This document shows, piece after piece, positions 59,837 through 64,000 of a DNA stretch of 64,000 bases (its first letter is position 1; each line of letters starts with the position of its first letter). This DNA comes from Paenibacillus_Z sp042653205 (GTDB lineage: Bacteria > Bacillota > Bacilli > Paenibacillales > Paenibacillaceae): the NCBI RefSeq assembly GCF_042653205.1, contig NZ_JBHSHY010000001.1, positions 62,001 through 126,000 of the forward strand, given 5' to 3'. The notes beneath the pieces were generated by a model, which worked only from the letters and a program-made list of their open reading frames with translations, made no database searches and was not told the DNA's origin. Position numbers and translations under genes: made by a program.

Positions 59837-62315
59837 ATGAAAAAGCGGTTCAAACAAACGCTGCGCTTTTTTCGCGGCGGCGATCGCCGTCTGCCTGGCG
59901 GCCGGTAACGCGGAGACGGCGCGGGGGGCGGGCGAGAACTTCATTACGCGGAGCGGCGACAAGCTGATGGACGGCAGCGCGGAATACCGCTTCATCGGCA
60001 CGAACGCGCCGTTTCTGGAGCGGGCGTGGGCCGATCCCGCGGAGATCGAGGACGAGATCCGGGCCGCCAGCCGCTCGGGCATCGACGTCATCCGCCTCTA
60101 TCCGTTCGAGGTGCGTATGAGCGGGGATCCCCCAGGCATGTTCCGGCACGTCATGGGACCGGGGTCCTATAATGAAAGTGCATTTAAATTGATCGACAAG
60201 GTTATTCAGCTCGCCAACGCGTACGGCGTCAAACTGATCGTGCCGTTCGTGGACAGCTACACGTACGTCGGCGGCACGGCCGATTGGGCGGCCTTCCGAG
60301 GGAAGCCGGCCGACGCCTTCTGGAGCGATCCCGTCATCCGGCAGGACTTCAAAAACTTCATCGCGTACGTGGTGAACCGGGTCAATACGTACACGAAGGT
60401 CCCGTACAAGGACGATAAAGCCATACTCGCCTGGCAGCTCGGCAACGAGCTGCGGTCCACGGATGCCTGGACGAGCGAAATGGCCGCCTACATCAAGAGT
60501 CTGGATCCCAATCACCTCGTCGGCGATGGCGGCTACGTGCGTGCTCAGGGCATCCGGGCGAACGCGCTAAACGACCCCAATATCGATTTTATTGATCCGC
60601 ATATCTATCTATACCACAATTATGCAGATCCCATGGCCAAGCTGAACGAATGGCGCAACGCCACGAAGGGCAAGAAGCCGCTGCTGATCGGCGAATTCGG
60701 GAATTTCTCGCCCGAAGCGAACGCGCAGCTGCTGCAAACCGTCCAGTCGAACGGGACCTCCGGTGCCATGTATTGGGGCAGCATGCCCCATCACCGGATG
60801 GGCGGCTGGCATTGGCCGCCGGTCGGGGATTGGTCGTACCTGCGCTATCCCGGCTTCGCGACGGGCGACTGGGCGAACGAATCGGCCGTCTTCGGCCAGC
60901 TGCGCGCGCAGGCATACGCCATCCGCGGCGCGGCCGTGCCGCCTTGGACGGCGCCGCCCGCGCCGGTGCTGTTCCCGGCCGATTCCGCGCATACGCTGTC
61001 CTGGCTCGGGGTCTCGACCGCGTCGGCATACGACGTCGAACGCGCGGAGGCGCCGTCCGGCCCATGGTCCGTCGTCGCCGCGGACGTGACGGACGACATC
61101 ACCGCGCCGAGCGACTACAATTACGCGGTGCCGCTCTACGACGACGCGTCTGCCGCCGCCGGCACCGGCTATTACTACCGGATCCGGGCGAAAAGCCCGG
61201 ATGGCGCGCTGTCGCCGTATTCCAACGTCGTCGGGCCGATCAAGCCGCGCGCCGCGCTCGTACTCGACAACGCCGATGACGGCTATTCGGAGACGGGCAG
61301 CTGGGCGGACAGCACGCTCCCGGCGAGCTACGGCGGCGGCTCCCGGTACAGCAACTCGGCGGGCAGCACGGCTGCCTGGGCGCTGAACGTCGAGACGCCC
61401 GGCTATTACAACGTCTACGTTCGATACCCGTACCATCAGACCTCGTCGCAGAACGTCGCGTACGTCGTACGGCACAACGGCGTAAGCGATGCGATTCCCG
61501 CCGTTGACCAGACGACGGTCGCGAAGGGGCAGTGGCGGCTGATCGATACGGCGTACTTCGCGGCGGGGGGCGAGCAAGGCATCACGCTGACCGCCGGAAC
61601 CAAGGCGGGCTCCGGCAACGTCACGCGCGCCGACGCGGTGATGCTCGAGCCGGTCGCGTACGGCGATCTCTTCCAGAGCGGCGTGCTCGCCGGCTGGTCG
61701 TCCGGCAGCGGCTCGTGGGCGCCGGCGATCGACACCGCCAAGACGCTCGTCTCGCAGACGCTTAGGCAGTCCGCGGCGGGCATCGCGGAGACGCGGGCGG
61801 AGGGGACGTTCGGCGACGCGTCCGTCACGGCCGCCATCAAAGCGTACGACCGGACGGCAGCGGACTCCTCGTCCGGCCTGATCGCCCGGGCCAGCGCGGA
61901 CTTCTCCAGCTATTACACGCTGCGCCTCAACTACGGCCAGAACAAAATTCAGCTGTACAAGAAAGTGGGCGGCGTCTGGACGAAGCTCGGCGAAGCGGAA
62001 GTGCCCGCGAGCCCGGGCGCGTGGTACTTGCTGCGTCTCGAGCTCCGCGGCGGCGCGATCGCCGGTTACGTTAACGGCATCCGGAAGATCGCCGTCAGCG
62101 ACGGTTCGCTGACGCAGGGCTACGCCGGGCTGCGCACCTATGAGCAGACGGCCGTCTTCGACAATTTCATCGTCGCCGCCCCGGAATCGCCGCCGGCAGG
62201 AACGATGAGCGCCGAAGCGGAGGCGAACGGGGCGCCGGCGACGGATGATCCGGCGAGCGGCGCGACACCGGAGACGGATCAGCCGGCAGCGCCCGAGACG
62301 CCGGAAAGCGCCTAA
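59837..62315 (+). CDS. Exported GH5-like glycosidase with C-terminal accessory domains, frameshifted near the start
   Basis: ATG 59837 follows GGAGGGG and begins a signal peptide (MKKRFKQTLRFF). The hydrophobic core (AAAIAVCLAAGNA) and all later domains are in the +1 frame; deleting one T of the T6 run at 59867-59872 restores them. The intact downstream frame gives 782 aa from 59967. It holds a (beta/alpha)8 barrel with acid/base Glu in AWQLGNELRST and nucleophile Glu in LLIGEFGNFS (GH5 mannanase/cellulase type). An Fn3 domain, a golvesin/xanthan-lyase-CBM-like domain (LDNADDGYSETGSWADS...) and a LamG-like domain follow. Sequencing error, slippage or a real null are all possible. Confidence 0.82.
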
Positions 62316-62361
62316 GGCCCGAAGCCCGGAAGGCGCAGGGGCGCCTTCGTCCGCGACAGCC

Positions 62362-62407
62362 GAAACAGAGAAACCGCGTGGCCCTGGCCGCGCGGTTTTT
62401 CTGTTTC
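62362..62407. terminator. Terminator between the GH5-like gene and gerC
   Basis: Long imperfect stem (GAAACAGA...AAACCGCG pairing with CGCGGTTT...TCTGTTTC) with T5 in the 3' arm; serves convergent genes. Confidence 0.8.
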
Positions 62408-62488
62408 TTTTTTACGGACTGCTACCCTGACCGCCACCCGGAAAAGCCGCTCCGGTCACCGCCCGGCTTCGCTCCGCATACGATGCCG

Positions 62489-63550
62489 TTACGTTTTCAG
62501 GTTGCCCGTATTGCGTATGATCGTCTTGACCTGCAGCTCGACTTGCAGCCGCGGCAAGTATGCGGTCCGCCATTTCGCCAGCTGCGGGCGCTGCAGTTCG
62601 TCCCGGAAATGCTGGCCCAGCCCGAAAATGTCGGCCTCCGTATGCCGCACCTTCGCGATAATTTTCTCGAACCGCTCGGAAACGACCTTCCGCAGCTCCG
62701 ATTTTATCATTTCGGGGGACGGATCGCCGCGTTTGTCCATAACGACGACTTTGAGGTGGATCGTACTTCTGAGTTGCGGCTTGCCGTCGCGGATCGAGCC
62801 CTTGCTCCAGATGCGGCTGCTCGTGATTTGGACGGTGGCATGGCCCATTACCTCGATCTTCCCCTGCGTGTTCATGCCGTCGAAGACGTTGTACAGCAGC
62901 GTCTCCTCGTTGTTCAGACGCCCGACCATCTTGCCGTTCTTCATGATCGCCGAGCCGACGCTTCGGATGATCGTCGTGTCGCCGGACTTCACGATCGGGA
63001 TGACGACGTCGTGCGTGTACGAGTGGATGCTGCGGAAAATGCGCCAGGTCGGCGTGTACGCGATGTCGGGGCTCCAGCCGGCGCTTTTCTGGAAGAAGTC
63101 GTAGATCGCGGTATTGTTGTGGTCGGCCCGGTCCTGCATATGTTTGAAGAATTTTTCGAGCGGCTCGTCGCAGACGACGAACATCGTCTTGGGCGCGATA
63201 TGCCGGGAGCGCACGATGCTTGCGATGCCCTCGGACAGCCCGCTCTCCGCGAATTCGCGGTCGACGATGATGACCTTCAGGTGAAGCAGGTCGACCTGGC
63301 TTTCCATATTCATGCTGATATGATCGATGACTTTGTTGATGGAATCGCCTTTGTCGGAGATGACCTGAATGCCTTCGGACTCCGACTCCGTTACTTCCGG
63401 GATATCCAGGTAGAGGGTGTATTTGCCATCGTGATACGAGATTCCCATGGCGATCGGCAGGGAGCGGTGGTTGATGTCCTTGTTGGTCCAGCAGCCGGCG
63501 AGCAAGAGGAGCAGCAGGACCGCGGCTGCCGTTTTCGACAGTGTTCTCAT
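62489..63550 (-). CDS. Spore germination lipoprotein, Ger(x)C family
   Basis: 353 aa. Lipoprotein signal with lipobox LLAGC (C20), then the family start WTNKDINHRSLPIAMGISYHDGKYTLYLDIPEVT. Domain motifs follow: LLHLKVIIVDREFAESGL, RSRHIAPKTMFVV, and a late READ-type repeat region (GHATVQITSSRIWSKG...). It is the C subunit of a GerA-type nutrient receptor in the inner spore membrane. ATG at 63550 preceded by AGGAGG; it overlaps the stop of the upstream gerB-type gene (ATGA). A GerA subunit would be expected beyond the window. Confidence 0.92.
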   Translation of the reverse strand: MRTLSKTAAAVLLLLLLAGCWTNKDINHRSLPIAMGISYHDGKYTLYLDIPEVTESESEGIQVISDKGDSINKVIDHISMNMESQVDLLHLKVIIVDREFAESGLSEGIASIVRSRHIAPKTMFVVCDEPLEKFFKHMQDRADHNNTAIYDFFQKSAGWSPDIAYTPTWRIFRSIHSYTHDVVIPIVKSGDTTIIRSVGSAIMKNGKMVGRLNNEETLLYNVFDGMNTQGKIEVMGHATVQITSSRIWSKGSIRDGKPQLRSTIHLKVVVMDKRGDPSPEMIKSELRKVVSERFEKIIAKVRHTEADIFGLGQHFRDELQRPQLAKWRTAYLPRLQVELQVKTIIRNTGNLKT

Positions 63551-64000
63551 GGCGCCTCCTTCTGCAGCTGGCCGGTGTATCGGCGGCCGGCGGCGAACAC
63601 GGCGAGCGGCGTTATGATGGACACGTAGCCCCACAAGTACAAATCCCAGCGGAATAACGCGTTGACGGACTTCCAATCCGGAATGAATAAACAACAGACG
63701 AATATGACGCAGGCGAGAATCGGCAGCAGGATGTTCGGCCGGACGTTCCGGACGCTGAGGCGAAACACATTTTCCATCTGCCAGATGAGAACCGCGATAA
63801 ACAGCAGGATGAATGCCAGCAGGCCGAGCACGAGGAACATCGTCACCCGGTCGAACATAAGCCATTCGATGTCGATCGTGTCGGCGGTGAAGATGAATGG
63901 AAATTCCAGCTGGCTCGAGGTCTCTTCGCCAAGCGTCATTAACGGAATGTAGACGGCTAAGAGGTACAGCGGAATCAGGAACGCATAAGCGGTATAAATG
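63547..64000 (-). CDS. Spore germination permease, Ger(x)B family, 5'-truncated by the window edge
   Basis: The frame is open to base 64000; about 150 C-terminal residues are visible. Helices IYTAYAFLIPLYLLAVYIPL, FLVLGLLAFILLFIAVLIW, ILLPILACVIFVCCLFI and LYLWGYVSIITPLAVFAAG fit the APC-superfamily GerB proteins, which bind the germinant and form the receptor channel. The TGA overlaps the gerC ATG, as is usual in ger operons. The N-terminal ~200 residues lie outside. Confidence 0.85.
   Translation of the reverse strand, partial: IYTAYAFLIPLYLLAVYIPLMTLGEETSSQLEFPFIFTADTIDIEWLMFDRVTMFLVLGLLAFILLFIAVLIWQMENVFRLSVRNVRPNILLPILACVIFVCCLFIPDWKSVNALFRWDLYLWGYVSIITPLAVFAAGRRYTGQLQKEAP

Noticed and set aside
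59837..59911. Separate 24-codon ORF at the start of the GH5-like gene
   Set aside because: It is only the signal-peptide start read past the T6 frame break; the +1 frame continues it as a normal signal core.

Overview
The window looks like a chromosomal segment from a high-GC, spore-forming member of the Bacillota, most likely Paenibacillaceae (Paenibacillus/Cohnella type). This is an inference from gene content. The window has a SpoVB-type flippase, a GerB/GerC germination pair, YesM/YesN-type two-component regulation of sugar transporters, lipoprotein ABC binding proteins, an S-layer-homology glycosidase, CcpA-like operator sequences and strong GGAGG ribosome sites. No rRNA, tRNA, CRISPR array, insertion sequence or phage gene was seen.

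Layout. 1-3.3 kb: the 3' part of a fused B12-dependent isobutyryl-CoA mutase (IcmF), followed by a PduO-type cobalamin adenosyltransferase. 3.4-14.6 kb: single-gene units, namely small proteins, a MocR/PdxR-type regulator, ChrA, a DedA-PAP2 fusion, an RNA 2',3'-cyclic phosphodiesterase, thioredoxin, a divergent LspA, a PhyH dioxygenase, a nucleoside hydrolase, a 3D-domain exported protein and SpeD. 14.7-24.5 kb: SpoVB, a Gfo/Idh/MocA dehydrogenase, a MerR regulator with a textbook self-regulated promoter, two more PhyH dioxygenases, a molybdopterin oxidoreductase, a VOC protein, a TetR-SDR divergent pair and a cyclase-family hydrolase.

24.6-40.3 kb: two carbohydrate-uptake loci. The first is a YesN/YesM pair followed by a sugar-binding lipoprotein and two permeases. 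The second is a GntR-LacI type regulator divergent from a LipO/LplB/LplC-type transporter. This is followed by a fourth PhyH dioxygenase and an enolase-superfamily sugar-acid dehydratase. 40.3-43.5 kb: an AraC-regulator remnant and a surface (SLH) glycoside hydrolase.

43.7-52.4 kb: a co-directional phenylalanine/tyrosine catabolic operon: HPPD, homogentisate dioxygenase, an acyl/acetoacetyl-CoA synthetase, an unrecognised 319-aa protein, fumarylacetoacetase, and phenylalanine hydroxylase with a long C-terminal extension. No maleylacetoacetate isomerase is recognisable, so the 319-aa protein is the leading candidate for novel biochemistry. A 44-bp tandem repeat lies just upstream of it. 52.6-56.2 kb: SDR - IlvD/Edd-family (YjhG-like) dehydratase - SDR, probably sugar/sugar-acid oxidation. 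56.3-62.4 kb: small proteins, an exported copper-amine-oxidase-domain/PKD protein, and an exported GH5-like glycosidase whose signal-peptide region is out of frame at a T6 run. 62.5-64 kb: the GerC lipoprotein and the C-terminal part of GerB.

Physiology: the organism appears to import and degrade plant-type polysaccharides and sugar acids under carbon-catabolite control. It appears able to degrade Phe/Tyr to fumarate and acetoacetate, and to form endospores. Start codons were moved from the longest ORF wherever a ribosome site or family alignment favoured an internal start.
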